A DNA stretch of 64,000 bases, from NCBI GenBank assembly GCA_947500585.1, contig CANMSN010000001.1:372001-436000 (forward strand), written 5' to 3'. Under the pieces are notes generated by a model. That model made no database searches, was not told where the DNA came from, and was given only the letters and a program-made list of their open reading frames with translations. This document shows, in pieces, positions 1 to 10,900 of the stretch. The position numbers were made by a program, and so were the translations under genes. Position 1 is the stretch's first letter, and every line of letters starts with the position of its first letter. The stretch comes from an uncultured Flavobacteriaceae bacterium (lineage in GTDB: Bacteria; Bacteroidota; Bacteroidia; Flavobacteriales; Flavobacteriaceae).

Positions 1-72
1 TTCAACATTAACAGCTACTTTCTTTTCTAATTTATAATGAACGTAAGGTCCTTTTTTTAATGATCTTGCCAT
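1..72 (-). CDS. rpsS: 30S ribosomal protein S19, 5' fragment
   Basis: Only the first 24 codons are inside the window; the reading frame runs off the left edge. The translation begins MARSLKKGPYVHYKLEKKV, the usual S19 N-terminus. S19 sits in the head of the 30S subunit and contacts the A-site finger and S13. It follows rplB by three bases on the same strand, which is the standard order in the S10 operon. Assignment rests on this short segment plus the gene order, and both agree. Confidence 0.93.
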   Translation of the reverse strand, partial: MARSLKKGPYVHYKLEKKVAVNVE

Positions 73-75
73 GTC

Positions 76-903
76 TTATTTCTTTCTACGTTCTACAATA
101 TATTTGTTACTTGCTTTAGTCTTAGAACGGGTTCTGTAACCTTTAGCTGGTATACCGTTTCTAGAACGAGGATGTCCACCTGAAGATTTACCTTCACCAC
201 CACCCATTGGGTGATCAACTGGATTCATTACTACTGGTCTAGTTCTTGGACGTCTACCTAACCATCTTGTTCTACCAGCTTTACCACCAACTAATAATTG
301 ATGATCTGAGTTAGAAACAACACCAATTGTAGCCATACAATTAACAAGAATTAATCTTGTTTCACCTGATGGCAACTTAACTGTAGCAAATTTACCATCT
401 CTTGCCATTAACTGAGCAAAAGCACCAGCACTACGTGCCATAACAGCACCTTGACCAGGACGTAACTCTACACAAGATATAATAGTTCCTAATGGAATTT
501 CACTTAATGGCATCGCGTTTCCAATTTCTGGAGCAATACCTTCTTTACCAGATACTACATTTTGCCCAACTTGAAGTCCATTTTGTGCAATAATATATCT
601 TTTTTCACCATCTTGATAATTCAATAATGCGATAAAAGCTGTTCTGTTTGGATCGTATTGAATTGAAGCTACTTCACCAGGAATACCTGCTTTGTCTCTT
701 TTAAAATCGATAATACGATACTTTTTCTTATGACCACCACCAATGTAGCGCATGGTCATTTTTCCTTGACTGTTTCTACCACCAGACCTTTTATTCGGAA
801 CGAGTAAACTCTTTTCCGGCTTATCAGTAGTAATGGCGTCATAACCGTTTACTACTCTAAATCGCTGTCCTGGTGTGATTGGTTTTAATTTTCTTACTGA
901 CAT
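76..903 (-). CDS. rplB: 50S ribosomal protein L2
   Basis: This 275-residue protein is the normal length for L2, which binds 23S rRNA near the peptidyl transferase centre and is needed for subunit joining. The conserved C-terminal region with [23 protein letters not shown] is present, including the His of the [11 protein letters not shown] loop that is nearly invariant in L2. It lies between rplW (10 bases upstream) and rpsS (3 bases downstream) in the ribosomal protein operon, so it is co-transcribed with them. Nothing about it looks unusual. Confidence 0.98.
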   Translation of the reverse strand: MSVRKLKPITPGQRFRVVNGYDAITTDKPEKSLLVPNKRSGGRNSQGKMTMRYIGGGHKKKYRIIDFKRDKAGIPGEVASIQYDPNRTAFIALLNYQDGEKRYIIAQNGLQVGQNVVSGKEGIAPEIGNAMPLSEIPLGTIISCVELRPGQGAVMARSAGAFAQLMARDGKFATVKLPSGETRLILVNCMATIGVVSNSDHQLLVGGKAGRTRWLGRRPRTRPVVMNPVDHPMGGGEGKSSGGHPRSRNGIPAKGYRTRSKTKASNKYIVERRKK

Positions 904-913
904 TAGTCTTTAA

Positions 914-1204
914 TTACATGTTACTGTATAAATCAATCATTTCACCTTCCGCCAGTTGTACAATTGCCTTTTTAACGGCATTTGTTTTACCATGTTGAAT
1001 ACCCGTTTTTGTAAACTTGGTACTACGATCTGGACGGACATTTATAGTACGAACTTTTTCAACAGAAACACCATAAGCAGCTTCAACTGCTTTTTTGATT
1101 TCTACCTTGTTCGCCTTTGTATTCACTGCGAAAGTGTAGCAGTTTCTTAACTCGCTATCTGCTGTCGCTTTTTCTGTGATTATAGGTTTAATTAAGATAC
1201 TCAT
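914..1204 (-). CDS. rplW: 50S ribosomal protein L23
   Basis: The 96-residue protein starts MSILIKPIITEKAT, the conserved L23 opening. L23 lies at the exit of the peptide tunnel, where trigger factor and SRP dock. The central segment YTFAVNTKANKVEIKKAVEAAYGVSV is the usual L23 core. It is separated from rplD by five bases and from rplB by nine, in the order rplD-rplW-rplB expected for an S10 operon. Confidence 0.97.
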   Translation of the reverse strand: MSILIKPIITEKATADSELRNCYTFAVNTKANKVEIKKAVEAAYGVSVEKVRTINVRPDRSTKFTKTGIQHGKTNAVKKAIVQLAEGEMIDLYSNM

Positions 1205-1209
1205 TGTTT

Positions 1210-1839
1210 CTATTTACTTAAATTTGTTTCAATTCCTGCTAAAGCTCCTTCTAAAAGCACTACTTGATTTGCATTTAAAATCTTGTAAGTACTTAATTCT
1301 GATGAAGTTACAACTTCAGAGCTTTTTAAATTACGCGATGACAAATATACGTTATTATTTGAGCCACCCAACACAAACAGTGTTTTTTTGTTTTCAAGCT
1401 CTAAAGCCTTTAAAACTGCTGTAAAATTCTTAGTCTTAACAGAGTCAAAATTAAAGTCTTCTAAAACTGTAATTGACTGCTCTCCTGCTTTGATACTTAA
1501 GGCAGATTTACGTGCTAAACGCTTTAAGCTTTTATTAAGTTTGAAGCTGTAATTTCTTGGCCTTGGACCGAACATACGACCACCACCTTTAAATACACCA
1601 GACTTAATACTACCTGCTCTTGCCGTACCAGTTCCTTTTTGCTTTTTAATCTTACGTGTACTTCCTGAAATCTCAGCTCTTTCTTTCGATTTGTGAGTTC
1701 CTTGACGTTGGTTTGCTAAATATTGTTTAACATCCAAATATACCGCGTGATTATTAGGCTCAATAGCGAACACATCTTTAGAAAGGTCTACCTTTCTACC
1801 TGTGTCTTTTCCGTTTATATCTAAAACTGCTACTTTCAT
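1210..1839 (-). CDS. rplD: 50S ribosomal protein L4
   Basis: A 209-residue L4 protein with the basic loop segment (GTGTARAGSIKSGVFKGGG) that reaches into the peptide exit tunnel of the 50S subunit. Its ATG overlaps the rplC stop codon by one base (TAATG), so translation is probably coupled. In gamma-proteobacteria L4 represses the S10 operon; I see no sign here that this control applies in this lineage. Confidence 0.97.
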   Translation of the reverse strand: MKVAVLDINGKDTGRKVDLSKDVFAIEPNNHAVYLDVKQYLANQRQGTHKSKERAEISGSTRKIKKQKGTGTARAGSIKSGVFKGGGRMFGPRPRNYSFKLNKSLKRLARKSALSIKAGEQSITVLEDFNFDSVKTKNFTAVLKALELENKKTLFVLGGSNNNVYLSSRNLKSSEVVTSSELSTYKILNANQVVLLEGALAGIETNLSK

Positions 1840-2456
1840 TATTTTCTAATAATTACATAAGCGTTTTTGTGACCAGGAACACATCCTTTAACCACAAGTA
1901 GATTCTTTTCAGCAACTACTTTTAAAACTCTTAAATTTTGAACTTTAACTGTGTCTCCACCCATTCTTCCTGCCATCTTCATGCCTTTAAAAACACGAGC
2001 AGGATACGATGCAGCTCCAATAGATCCTGGTGCTCTTAAACGGTTATGCTGACCGTGAGTAGCTTGACCTACACCACCAAAACCGTGACGTTTTACAACA
2101 CCTTGAAATCCTTTTCCTTTAGATGTTCCTGCTATATCAACAAATTCACCTTCGGCAAAATGTTCAACAGTGATTGCATCTCCTAATTTGTACTCCTCAT
2201 CAAAACCTTTGAATTCAACGATTTTTCGCTTTACAGAAGTACCCGCTTTTTTAGCATGACCTAAGTCTGCTTTAGTAGCGCTTTTTTCTGTCGCGTCATC
2301 GAAACCTAATTGAACAGCTTTATAGCCGTCAACTTCTTCAGTTCTGACTTGGGTAACGATACATGGTCCAGCTTCGATTACTGTACATGGAATATTCTTC
2401 CCATTTTCATCAAAGATGCTGGTCATACCGATTTTTTTTCCAATTAACCCAGACAT
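1839..2456 (-). CDS. rplC: 50S ribosomal protein L3
   Basis: The 205-residue product begins [15 protein letters not shown], the L3 signature, and carries the central loop [29 protein letters not shown] that extends toward the peptidyl transferase centre. It is the first gene after an unusually long 192-base gap behind rpsJ; the gap holds a strong hairpin and repeat-like DNA (see 2541-2574). It overlaps rplD by one base. Confidence 0.98.
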   Translation of the reverse strand: MSGLIGKKIGMTSIFDENGKNIPCTVIEAGPCIVTQVRTEEVDGYKAVQLGFDDATEKSATKADLGHAKKAGTSVKRKIVEFKGFDEEYKLGDAITVEHFAEGEFVDIAGTSKGKGFQGVVKRHGFGGVGQATHGQHNRLRAPGSIGAASYPARVFKGMKMAGRMGGDTVKVQNLRVLKVVAEKNLLVVKGCVPGHKNAYVIIRK

Positions 2457-2499
2457 ATTTATTTATTATTAATTATTACTATTTCGTTGAAACCTCCCA

Positions 2500-2639
2500 T
2501 CGACTCTGCTCAGGGTAAAAATTCAACATTCTTATTAAAAATTTCAGGGACAAAATACCTTTCGTCCCTGAAATGTATTTATCCGTTTTTCTCGCGACCG
2601 CATCGGTGAGACATGTACTTCGGCTACGCTCAGTAACCA
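2500..2639. repeat. Fragments of a dispersed GC-rich repeat in the rpsJ-rplC gap
   Basis: Inside the rpsJ-rplC gap, two related stretches stand out from the AT-rich surroundings: CGACTCTGCTCAGG near 2501-2514 and CTTCGGCTACGCTCAG at about 2618-2633. From general familiarity, CTTCGGCTACGCTCAG-type strings recur between genes in many Flavobacteriaceae genomes. I infer that these are decayed copies of such an element; the window itself shows only the two. Confidence 0.4.
2541..2574 (-). terminator. Hairpin between rpsJ and rplC, possible attenuator
   Basis: ATTTCAGGGAC at 2541-2551 pairs perfectly with GTCCCTGAAAT at 2564-2574, giving an 11-bp stem with a 12-base loop. On the minus strand, the direction of transcription, the stem is followed by TTTTAATAAG, a short weak U-run. 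The site lies inside the ribosomal operon, so it could be a partial terminator, an attenuator, an RNA-processing site, or part of an inserted palindromic element. It is unlikely to be a full stop unless rplC has its own promoter. Confidence 0.5.
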
Positions 2640-2648
2640 GTCTTATAA

Positions 2649-2954
2649 CTAAACTTTAATTTCTACTTCAACACCACTTGGTAATTCAAGCTTCATTAAC
2701 GCATCAATTGTTTTTGATGACGACGAGTAGATATCCAATAATCTCTTATAAGATGATAATTGAAATTGCTCTCTTGATTTCTTGTTTACGTGCGGAGAAC
2801 GTAATACAGTGAAAATTTTCTTGTGTGTTGGTAACGGAATTGGCCCCGTTACAACAGCTCCAGTACTTTTTACTGTTTTTACAATCTTATCAGCAGACTT
2901 ATCTACTAAGTTATGATCGTAAGACTTTAATTTTATTCTGATTTTTTGACTCAT
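2649..2954 (-). CDS. rpsJ: 30S ribosomal protein S10
   Basis: The 101-residue protein starts [20 protein letters not shown], the conserved S10 N-terminus, and contains the GPIPLPT and [11 protein letters not shown] segments of the family. S10 is a 30S head protein and also the NusE partner of NusB in transcription antitermination. It is 11 bases downstream of fusA, which joins the str and S10 operons, as is usual in Bacteroidota. Confidence 0.98.
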   Translation of the reverse strand: MSQKIRIKLKSYDHNLVDKSADKIVKTVKSTGAVVTGPIPLPTHKKIFTVLRSPHVNKKSREQFQLSSYKRLLDIYSSSSKTIDALMKLELPSGVEVEIKV

Positions 2955-2965
2955 TTTCTTAACTT

Positions 2966-5092
2966 TTAAGATTGTTCTCCTTTAGCTGCTTTAACAACTT
3001 CTTCAGATATATTTGAAGGTGTTTCAGCATAGTGTGAAAATTCCATTGTTGATGTTGCACGACCAGATGATAATGTTCTTAATGTGGTTACATATCCGAA
3101 CATTTCAGATAATGGCACAGTAGCTTTTACAGTTTTAGCACCAGCTCTATCACCCATATCACTAACTTGTCCTCTTCTTCTATTCAAATCACCTACTATA
3201 TCACCCATATTTTCTTCAGGAGTAATTACCTCAAGTTTCATAATAGGCTCCATAATTACTGCTTTTGCAGCTTTTGCAGAATTTTTGAATCCTAGCTTTG
3301 CAGCTAATTCGAAAGATAACTGATCAGAATCCACATCATGATAAGAACCATCTGTTAATGTTACTTTCATAGCATCAACCTCATATCCTGCCAATGGTCC
3401 ATTAACCATCGCCATTTTAAATCCTTTTTCAATTGAAGGTATAAATTCTTTAGGAACATTTCCTCCTTTAATTTCAGAAACAAACTCTAATCCTACTTTA
3501 CCTTCTTCTGCTGGTTCAAGTGTAAATACGATATCGGCAAATTTACCACGTCCACCAGATTGTTTTTTGTAAACTTCTCTGTGTTCAGCGCGTTGTGTAA
3601 TAGCCTCTTTATACTCTACTTGAGGTTGCCCTTGATTTACTTCAACCTTAAACTCACGCTTTAAACGATCAACAATAATATCTAAGTGAAGTTCACCCAT
3701 TCCAGAAATAATAGTCTGTCCTGAAGCTTCATCTGTTCTTGCTGTAAATGTTGGATCCTCCTCAGCTAATTTTGATAAAGCCATACCTAACTTATCTACA
3801 TCTGCTTTAGTTTTAGGCTCCACTGCGATACCGATTACTGGATCAGGGAAGTCCATAGATTCTAAAACAATAGGATGTTTTTCATCAGACATGGTATCAC
3901 CAGTCTTAATATCTTTAAATCCTACTGCTGCTCCAATATCTCCTGCTTCGATAAAATCGATAGCATTTTGTTTATTTGAGTGCATTTGATAGATACGAGA
4001 GATACGCTCTTTTTTTCCTGAACGGTTGTTCAAGATATATGAACCTGCATCTAAACGTCCTGAATATGCTCTAAAAAACGCTAAACGTCCTACAAAAGGA
4101 TCGGTAGCAATTTTAAATGCTAAAGCAGAAAAAGGCTCACTAACAGATGGTTTACGTCTTTCTTCTTTTTCAGTATCCGGGTTAGTTCCTATAACACTTT
4201 CTCTATCTAATGGAGATGGTAAATAACGACATACGGCATCTAATAAAAATTGCACTCCTTTATTTTTAAAAGCAGAACCACAAATCATTGGAATGATAGC
4301 CATATCCATCACAGCAGCTCTAAGTGCAGCATGCACTTCTTCTTCTGTAATAGAATCTTCATCTTCCATGAATTTTTCTAAAAGATTTTCATCGTATGTT
4401 GCAACTTCTTCAATAAGCAATGCTCTATACTTTTTAGCCTCAGCTTTAAGCTCTTCTGGAATTTCGATTACATCAAAAGTTGCCCCTTGAGTTTCATCAT
4501 GCCAAACAATAGCTCTATTCTTAACTAAATCTATAATACCTTTAAAATCAATTTCATCGCCAATATTTAATACAATTGGCACTGCATTTGATTTTAACAT
4601 ATCTTTTACTTGCTGACAAACACCTAAAAAGTTTGATCCTTGACGGTCCATTTTGTTAACGAAACCTATCCTAGGCACTTTATAGTTATCTGCAAGTCTC
4701 CAGTTAGTTTCAGATTGCGGTTCAACACCATCAACTGCACTAAACAAGAATACTAAACCATCTAATACACGTAATGAACGGTTTACTTCAACCGTAAAAT
4801 CAACGTGACCTGGTGTATCAATTATATTAAAATGATATCCTTTAGTTTCATCAGTTGGATTTCCATTTTCAATTGGAAACTGCCATTCACAAGTAGTAGC
4901 AGCAGAAGTAATTGTAATACCTCTTTCCTGCTCTTGCTCCATCCAGTCCATTGTAGCTGCACCATCATGTACTTCTCCAATTTTGTGAGATACACCTGTG
5001 TAATAAAGAATACGTTCTGTAGTAGTAGTTTTTCCTGCATCAATATGTGCAGCAATACCTATATTTCTAGTATATTTTAAATCTCTTGCCAT
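2966..5092 (-). CDS. fusA: Elongation factor G
   Basis: A 708-residue translation GTPase that drives tRNA-mRNA translocation. The P-loop AHIDAGKT is at residues 15-22, the switch II motif DTPGHVDF at 92-99 and the guanine-binding NKMD at 146-149; the C-terminal domains IV and V (for example [10 protein letters not shown] and HYAETP) are complete. Length and motifs match canonical EF-G rather than the paralogues EF-G2 or TetM. It sits 3 bases after rpsG and 11 bases before rpsJ. No tuf gene intervenes, unlike in enterobacteria. Confidence 0.98.
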   Translation of the reverse strand: MARDLKYTRNIGIAAHIDAGKTTTTERILYYTGVSHKIGEVHDGAATMDWMEQEQERGITITSAATTCEWQFPIENGNPTDETKGYHFNIIDTPGHVDFTVEVNRSLRVLDGLVFLFSAVDGVEPQSETNWRLADNYKVPRIGFVNKMDRQGSNFLGVCQQVKDMLKSNAVPIVLNIGDEIDFKGIIDLVKNRAIVWHDETQGATFDVIEIPEELKAEAKKYRALLIEEVATYDENLLEKFMEDEDSITEEEVHAALRAAVMDMAIIPMICGSAFKNKGVQFLLDAVCRYLPSPLDRESVIGTNPDTEKEERRKPSVSEPFSALAFKIATDPFVGRLAFFRAYSGRLDAGSYILNNRSGKKERISRIYQMHSNKQNAIDFIEAGDIGAAVGFKDIKTGDTMSDEKHPIVLESMDFPDPVIGIAVEPKTKADVDKLGMALSKLAEEDPTFTARTDEASGQTIISGMGELHLDIIVDRLKREFKVEVNQGQPQVEYKEAITQRAEHREVYKKQSGGRGKFADIVFTLEPAEEGKVGLEFVSEIKGGNVPKEFIPSIEKGFKMAMVNGPLAGYEVDAMKVTLTDGSYHDVDSDQLSFELAAKLGFKNSAKAAKAVIMEPIMKLEVITPEENMGDIVGDLNRRRGQVSDMGDRAGAKTVKATVPLSEMFGYVTTLRTLSSGRATSTMEFSHYAETPSNISEEVVKAAKGEQS

Positions 5093-5095
5093 TTC

Positions 5096-5572
5096 TTAAA
5101 ATCTAAAGTGAGAGAATGCTTTATTTGCTTCTGCCATTTTATGAGTATCTACTCTTTTCTTAACGGCTGCTCCTTCTTCTTTAGCTGCTGCTAAAACTTC
5201 AGATGCTAAACGTAAAGCCATAGATTTTTCGTTTCTTTTGCGTGAATAGCTAATTAACCATTTCATAGCTGTTGAAACTTTACGATCTGGACGAATTTGC
5301 ATTGGAATTTGGAATGTTGCACCACCAACACGACGACTACGCACTTCTACGTGAGGCATCACATTTGATAACGCATCTTTCCATATTTCTAAAGCTGTTT
5401 TTTCTTCGTCAGTTTTTTTTGATTCTACAATATCAATTGCATCATAGAATACTTTAAAAGCGACTGACTTTTTTCCATCCCACATCATCATATTAACGAA
5501 ACGAGTTACTAACTGGTCGTTAAATTTTGGATCTGGTAAAAGCGGTCTCTTCTTTGCTGCTCTTTTTCTCAT
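5096..5572 (-). CDS. rpsG: 30S ribosomal protein S7
   Basis: The 158-residue product begins [19 protein letters not shown] and has the [16 protein letters not shown] segment typical of S7, the primary assembly protein of the 30S head near the E site. It follows rpsL by 21 bases and precedes fusA by 3 bases, the conserved str-operon order. Confidence 0.98.
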   Translation of the reverse strand: MRKRAAKKRPLLPDPKFNDQLVTRFVNMMMWDGKKSVAFKVFYDAIDIVESKKTDEEKTALEIWKDALSNVMPHVEVRSRRVGGATFQIPMQIRPDRKVSTAMKWLISYSRKRNEKSMALRLASEVLAAAKEEGAAVKKRVDTHKMAEANKAFSHFRF

Positions 5573-5593
5573 GTCTTCTTCTTAAAGTTTTAA

Positions 5594-5968
5594 TTACTTC
5601 TTAGGGCGTTTTGCACCATACTTAGATCTACGTTGTGTTCTACCTGCGACACCTGCTGTGTCTAAGGCACCACGAACAATGTGATATCTAACTCCTGGCA
5701 AATCTTTTACCCTTCCACCTCTAACCAATACTATCGAGTGCTCTTGTAGATTATGTCCTTCACCACCGATGTATGCATTAACCTCGTTACCGTTTGTTAA
5801 ACGAACCCTTGCTACCTTACGCATTGCTGAGTTTGGTTTTTTAGGTGTTGTTGTATAAACACGAGTACACACACCACGTCTTTGTGGACACGAATCTAAA
5901 GCAGCCGATTTACTCTTCTTGGTTATTTTGGCTCTTCCTTTTCGTACTAATTGTGAAATTGTTGGCAT
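5594..5968 (-). CDS. rpsL: 30S ribosomal protein S12
   Basis: A 124-residue S12 protein, first gene of the operon. The decoding-centre segments [20 protein letters not shown] and [13 protein letters not shown] are intact, with lysines at the positions where classical streptomycin-resistance changes occur, so the sequence is of the wild-type, drug-sensitive form. A promoter with good Bacteroidota elements lies about 45 bases upstream. Confidence 0.98.
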   Translation of the reverse strand: MPTISQLVRKGRAKITKKSKSAALDSCPQRRGVCTRVYTTTPKKPNSAMRKVARVRLTNGNEVNAYIGGEGHNLQEHSIVLVRGGRVKDLPGVRYHIVRGALDTAGVAGRTQRRSKYGAKRPKK

Positions 5969-5994
5969 ATATATTATATATAATTTTTTATTCT

Positions 5995-6008
5995 CCTCTT
6001 CTAAGAGG
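5995..6008 (-). promoter_or_regulatory. Small inverted repeat at the 5' end of the rpsL leader
   Basis: CCTCTT (5995-6000) and AAGAGG (6003-6008) form a 6-bp inverted repeat beginning about where transcription from the 6013-6020 promoter element should start. It could form a 5'-terminal RNA hairpin that stabilises the ribosomal mRNA. The evidence is only the base pairing. Confidence 0.3.
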
Positions 6009-6012
6009 GCTG

Positions 6013-6043
6013 CAAAGGTAGAAATTAAAATTAATTATTCAAA
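6013..6043 (-). promoter_or_regulatory. Promoter of the rpsL-rpsS ribosomal operon
   Basis: On the minus strand TACCTTTG (6020 to 6013) matches the Bacteroidota -7 consensus TAnnTTTG exactly, and TTTG (6043 to 6040) lies 19 bases upstream as the -33 element. The predicted start is about 40 bases before the rpsL ATG. This is the best promoter match in the window. Confidence 0.75.
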
Positions 6044-6146
6044 CCCTAAATCATTAATTTTCAATAGAATTTCAAAAATATTTTGTTCTCTATATTATAA
6101 CTGTTGTTTTTCCGTTAGATTTACACAATAAATAGTTACCAGTAGC

Positions 6147-7841
6147 GTGCGCAAAACCTCTTTTTTACTCCTTATTATATACATACTTTTTTCTAAAGCA
6201 ATGTTTTGCCAAAACCTACACTTAGAAATTAATGGGATTTCTGATTATGAAACTAGTGTTATTGACTCTTTAAACTATCAAACAAATCATAAAGATTTTA
6301 ATTCTATTGAGTTTGAAGTTGACTCCATTCAAAAAATACTATATAAAAAAGGCTATATAGAAAATGAGTTGAAAGGCGTCATAAAAAAAAACGATTCTAC
6401 TTTTAATGCTCAATTTTATCTCAAAAAGAAGTTTTACACCATATATATATATTATGATAATGTAATTATTGATCCTTCCATACTAAGCCTGATATCTAAA
6501 AACGTTTATGATGCTTATTTTGAATTAAAATTTACTGAAGTTGAAAACACTTTAAATTATATTAATTCTAAAATTACCGAAAAAGGTTTTCCGTTTACAA
6601 AATCGAAACTTTCAAACATTAACGTTAAAGACCAACAAAATCTAACTGCTGATTTAATAATCGAAACAACTGACAATAAAAGAACTATTAATAACATTAT
6701 AATAAAAGGTTATGAAAAATTTCCACGCTCTTACTTAAAGCATTATTTAAAAATTAAACCTAAGCAAATCTTTAACTTAAATGATATAAAAAGTAAAACG
6801 GAAAATTTAAACGATTTGAAATTTGCAAATCAAACAAAGTCTCCAGAAGTTTTATTTTCAAAAGATTCGACATCCTTATACTTATATTTAGAAAAAGCTA
6901 AGAGCAATTCGTTTGACGGTTTTTTAGGATTTGGCACAAATGAAGATACAAATAATTTAGAGTTTGATGGGTATTTAAATTTAAACCTAACTAACAATTT
7001 AAACTTCGGTGAATCTTTTAAGCTATTATATAAGAGTGATGAAAATGATCAACAAACTTTTAAAACAGATATGACATTACCATATTTATTTAAATCTCCA
7101 ATTGGTGTTGATTTGCAATTACAGATTTTCAAAAAAGACTCTTCTTTTACAACGGTTAATCAGTTTGCAAAATTACATTATCAAATAAATTCTAAGCACA
7201 AAGTTTATGCTGGTATAATAAATTCAGAATCTAATAATTTATTAAAAGAAAGTACATCTTTAAATATTATTGATTACAAGAACTCATATTACTCTTTTGC
7301 TTATGAATACTTAAAAATCCAAAATTCGAATTTTCTCTTTCCTATTAATTCTAAATTTTATATTGAAACTAATTTTGGAGAAAGAAAACTAAGTAATACC
7401 ACTCAAAAACAATCTCAATTAACAATTGATGCCTTTAACATTTTTAATTTGAATGTAAAAAACAGCATTTATATGAGATTTAATGGCGCCACATTAATTT
7501 CAGACACCTATTTAGAAAATGAATTATTCAGATTTGGAGGCATAAACTCAATTAGAGGTTTTGAAGAGAATAGTCTATTTTCTTCATTATACGGTTCAAT
7601 TAATACCGAATATAGACTTCAATTAAGTAATAGCATTTACATCCACAGCATTACAGATGCAGCTTATTTTGAAAATAAAACACTAAATACTAAAGAAAAA
7701 CTATTTGGATATGGTTTTGGTTTTGGAATTTTAACTAAAGCGGGGTTGTTTAGATTTAATTATGCTAATGGTAAATTGGAGAATCAAAAATTTAAGCTAT
7801 CAAATTCTAAAATACACATAAGTTTGACTACAGATTTTTAG
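6147..7841 (+). CDS. Omp85-superfamily (BamA/TamA-like) outer-membrane protein
   Basis: A 564-residue protein with a GTG start and a signal peptide ending near residue 22 (LFSKAMFCQ). The N-terminal half is alpha/beta and resembles POTRA repeats, including RTINNIIIKGYEKFPRSYLKHYL near residue 180. The second half is a beta-barrel with the Omp85 loop-6 signature IRGFEEN close to the C-terminus and a final strand ending in F. It is shorter than BamA, and no chaperone or partner gene is adjacent, so it may be an accessory assembly or secretion pore in the outer membrane. A weak promoter-like TAGATTTAC lies at 6116-6124. Family assignment is good; substrate unknown. Confidence 0.75.
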   Translation: MRKTSFLLLIIYILFSKAMFCQNLHLEINGISDYETSVIDSLNYQTNHKDFNSIEFEVDSIQKILYKKGYIENELKGVIKKNDSTFNAQFYLKKKFYTIYIYYDNVIIDPSILSLISKNVYDAYFELKFTEVENTLNYINSKITEKGFPFTKSKLSNINVKDQQNLTADLIIETTDNKRTINNIIIKGYEKFPRSYLKHYLKIKPKQIFNLNDIKSKTENLNDLKFANQTKSPEVLFSKDSTSLYLYLEKAKSNSFDGFLGFGTNEDTNNLEFDGYLNLNLTNNLNFGESFKLLYKSDENDQQTFKTDMTLPYLFKSPIGVDLQLQIFKKDSSFTTVNQFAKLHYQINSKHKVYAGIINSESNNLLKESTSLNIIDYKNSYYSFAYEYLKIQNSNFLFPINSKFYIETNFGERKLSNTTQKQSQLTIDAFNIFNLNVKNSIYMRFNGATLISDTYLENELFRFGGINSIRGFEENSLFSSLYGSINTEYRLQLSNSIYIHSITDAAYFENKTLNTKEKLFGYGFGFGILTKAGLFRFNYANGKLENQKFKLSNSKIHISLTTDF

Positions 7842-7899
7842 TGTTTTCTGCTGTTTTCTTAAAATTTACATTCAAAAAGCAAATTTTAACCATTATTTA

Positions 7900-7930
7900 T
7901 TGTTTTATTAACTTTTTATTATGATTTTTG
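7900..7930 (+). promoter_or_regulatory. Candidate promoter of the SusC/SusD operon
   Basis: TTG at 7900-7902 and GATTTTTG at 7923-7930, one mismatch from TAnnTTTG, are separated by 20 bases. Transcription would begin around 7935, leaving a leader of about 20 bases before the ATG at 7958. This supports the ATG start over the in-frame TTG at 7928, which lies inside the promoter element. Confidence 0.4.
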
Positions 7931-7957
7931 GCATTGACTAATTCAAATAATTATAAA

Positions 7958-10900
7958 ATGAAAACAAAGTTTAGTGGAATTCTAACGCTATTACTAGCGT
8001 TTGTCGTGCAACTAACGTTTGCACAAGAAAAGACAATTTCAGGAACAGTATCAGATGACTCTGGTTTACCGTTACCTGGAGCAACTGTCTTAGTTAAGGG
8101 TACTTCATCTGGTACATCTTCTGATTTTGATGGTAAATATTCAATAACAGCGAATCAAGGTAGTACACTTGTATTCAGTTTTGTTGGTTATACCACGAAA
8201 GAAATTAAGGTAAGTGATTCTAACACAATCAACGTTACGCTGCAAGAAGATGCAGAATCTTTAGAAGAAGTTGTTGTAACTGCTTTTGGTGCAGGCAACA
8301 GAAATGCAAAGGAAACGGTTTATGCCAACCAAACAGTAAAGGCAGATGACTTACTTTCTGTTCCAAACAAAAATGCTTTAGAGGCTTTAAGAGGTAAAAC
8401 AGCTGGTGTAAATCTATCTACTGCTTCAGGTTCGGTTGGTGCATCCACAAGAATTGTATTAAGAGGTGCAGGTTCGCTTACTGGTAACAACAATGCTTTA
8501 ATTGTTATTGATGGTGTTGCAATTGATAATACTGCCTCTAGAGGAGGAGCTGGAGTATCAACAACTGGATATGCCGATTTTGGTAATAGATTCAATGACG
8601 TCAATCCTGACGATATAGAATCTGTAACCATTTTAAAAGGTCCCTCAGCAACTTCGCTTTATGGATCACGTGGTGCTTCAGGTGTTGTCCTTATTACAAC
8701 AAAGACTGGTAAGGGTAGAAAAATGCAAGTTAATTATAATGGCTCGACTTCAATGGAAACTGCTATTATTAATTTACAACGCCAAAGTAAATTTGGACAA
8801 GGGTTTGATAATTCAAGTGTTGATTCTGGTGAAAACTGGTCTTGGGGGCCAGCTTTAGACGGTGTTGTAAGACCTTGGACTAGCCCGATTGATTCCGATG
8901 GTGATGGAGCATTAGAAGCTTTAACAAGACCATACAGTGCTGTTGAAAATCAATTACAAGACTTTTTTAACACAGGGTATACTATTACCAATAATGTAAA
9001 CCTATCTGGATCTACTGATGGTTTTACTTATTATGCTTCTTATGGTAATACAAATCAAACAGGTACACTTGATAACACATCTTACAAAAGAAATAATATT
9101 ACCTTTAACGCTTCTGCAAAATTAAGCGATAAGCTTAAATCAGATTTTAAAGTTAGTTACGCAAATGTTAAACAAAATACTGCTCAAGAAGGGTCTCGTG
9201 CTTTTGAAGGAAATAATGCCTATGCAATGGCGGTTCAATCTCCAGTTAACATTCCATTTACTGAGCTGAGAGACTATACAAGTCCATTTCATGGTATTGA
9301 CGGGTACTGGGGTTCTTATTCATCAGTAAATCCATATTTTATATTAAATGAATATGGAAACGAAGCAGCAATCGATAACGTGTTAGCTAATGCCTCGTTA
9401 ACTTATAACTTTTTAGAAAATTTATCAATATCTGGTCGTTTTGGTGGTAATATTGTAACCACCCAAACAGATGTATGGACACCAACTTACACACCAGCCG
9501 AACAATTAGTTTGGACTGACGGCCTAGGAATTGCAACCCGAAATACAAAGCATAATTCTTTAGGAGAATACATTAACTCCAATGATAAAGTAGAAAACCT
9601 TGACGCTACAATTATGTTTAATTACAATACACAATTTAGTGAAGACCTAAAACTAACAGCGGCAGCAGGTTATAATTTCTTTCAAAGAACAAATCAACGT
9701 TTAACGGGAAGTTCTGTAGGCGGCTTGGTAGTTCCAGATGTATACAATTTATCTAATAGTAGTCAGCAACCTACTTCAAGTATGTTTAGAGATAAATATA
9801 GAATTTATGGTGTTTTAGCTAATGCAACGCTTGGTTTTAAAGATGCAGCATTTTTAGAATTTTCTGCAAGAAATGACTGGTCTTCAACACTTCCAGCAGA
9901 AAACAACTCCTTTTTATACGGTGCTATTGGAGCTTCTGTAGTTTTAACAGATTTATTTGATATAAAAAATGATGTTTTAAATTTTGCTAAACTGAGAGGT
10001 AGTTACGGTACTTCTGGTAAAGATGCCGATTTATATTTACTAAACTCTTACTTTGTTGGTAACCCAGAAATTGTTGGTTTAGGAGATTTTGCATTGTTTT
10101 TTCCAAAAAACGGTGTGCCTGGATTTACAATTGGAAATAGAATTGGAAACCCAGGACTAAAACCTGAATTAACAACTACTTACGAAGTTGGTGCTGACCT
10201 TGGTTTCTTTAAAAACAAAGTTAGTTTAGCATATACCTATTATCACTCTATTCATGATGATCAACTTGTAACAATCAGCCTTCCTCGATCTACAGGCTAC
10301 ACGCAAACCGTTACTAATATTGGTAGAATGGAGAATAAAGGGCATGAATTGTCTTTAATCTTAAAACCTCTTAATGGCGTTATTGACGGTTTAGATTTTG
10401 AGTTGTTTGGAACATATTCTCAAAACAGGAATAAGGTGATTACAATTACAGACGATATAGACGAGTTAACAGTTGGTACTTTTGGATTTGCAGCTGGTAC
10501 TACGGTTTCTATAGTCGCAAAAGAAGGTTTACCTTATGGTACTTTTAAAGGTAATGATTTTAAGTATAATGACGAAGGGCAAGTTATTGTTGGTGATGAC
10601 GGTTTTCCTGTATATCCTGATGATGATGTATTTTTAGGTAACAACCAACCTGATTATTTACTAAATTTTGGTGCAAATATCAATTATAAGGGCTTTGGAT
10701 TTAGAATTTTATTTGATAGAAAAAAAGGAGGTTTATTTGCCTCTCAAACTAAGTACAATACTAATTTTAATGGTACTAACGTTAACACTACAGTGTATAA
10801 TAGAGAGCCTTTTATCTTTCCAAATTCAGTAGTAGATAATGGAGATGGTACATTCGCAGAGAATACTGTTTCAATTACCGAACAAGATTATTTCACTAAC

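Noticed and set aside
7928..7957. TTG start for SusC ten codons upstream
   Set aside because: It overlaps the probable promoter element and would bury the signal peptide; the ATG at 7958 is better.
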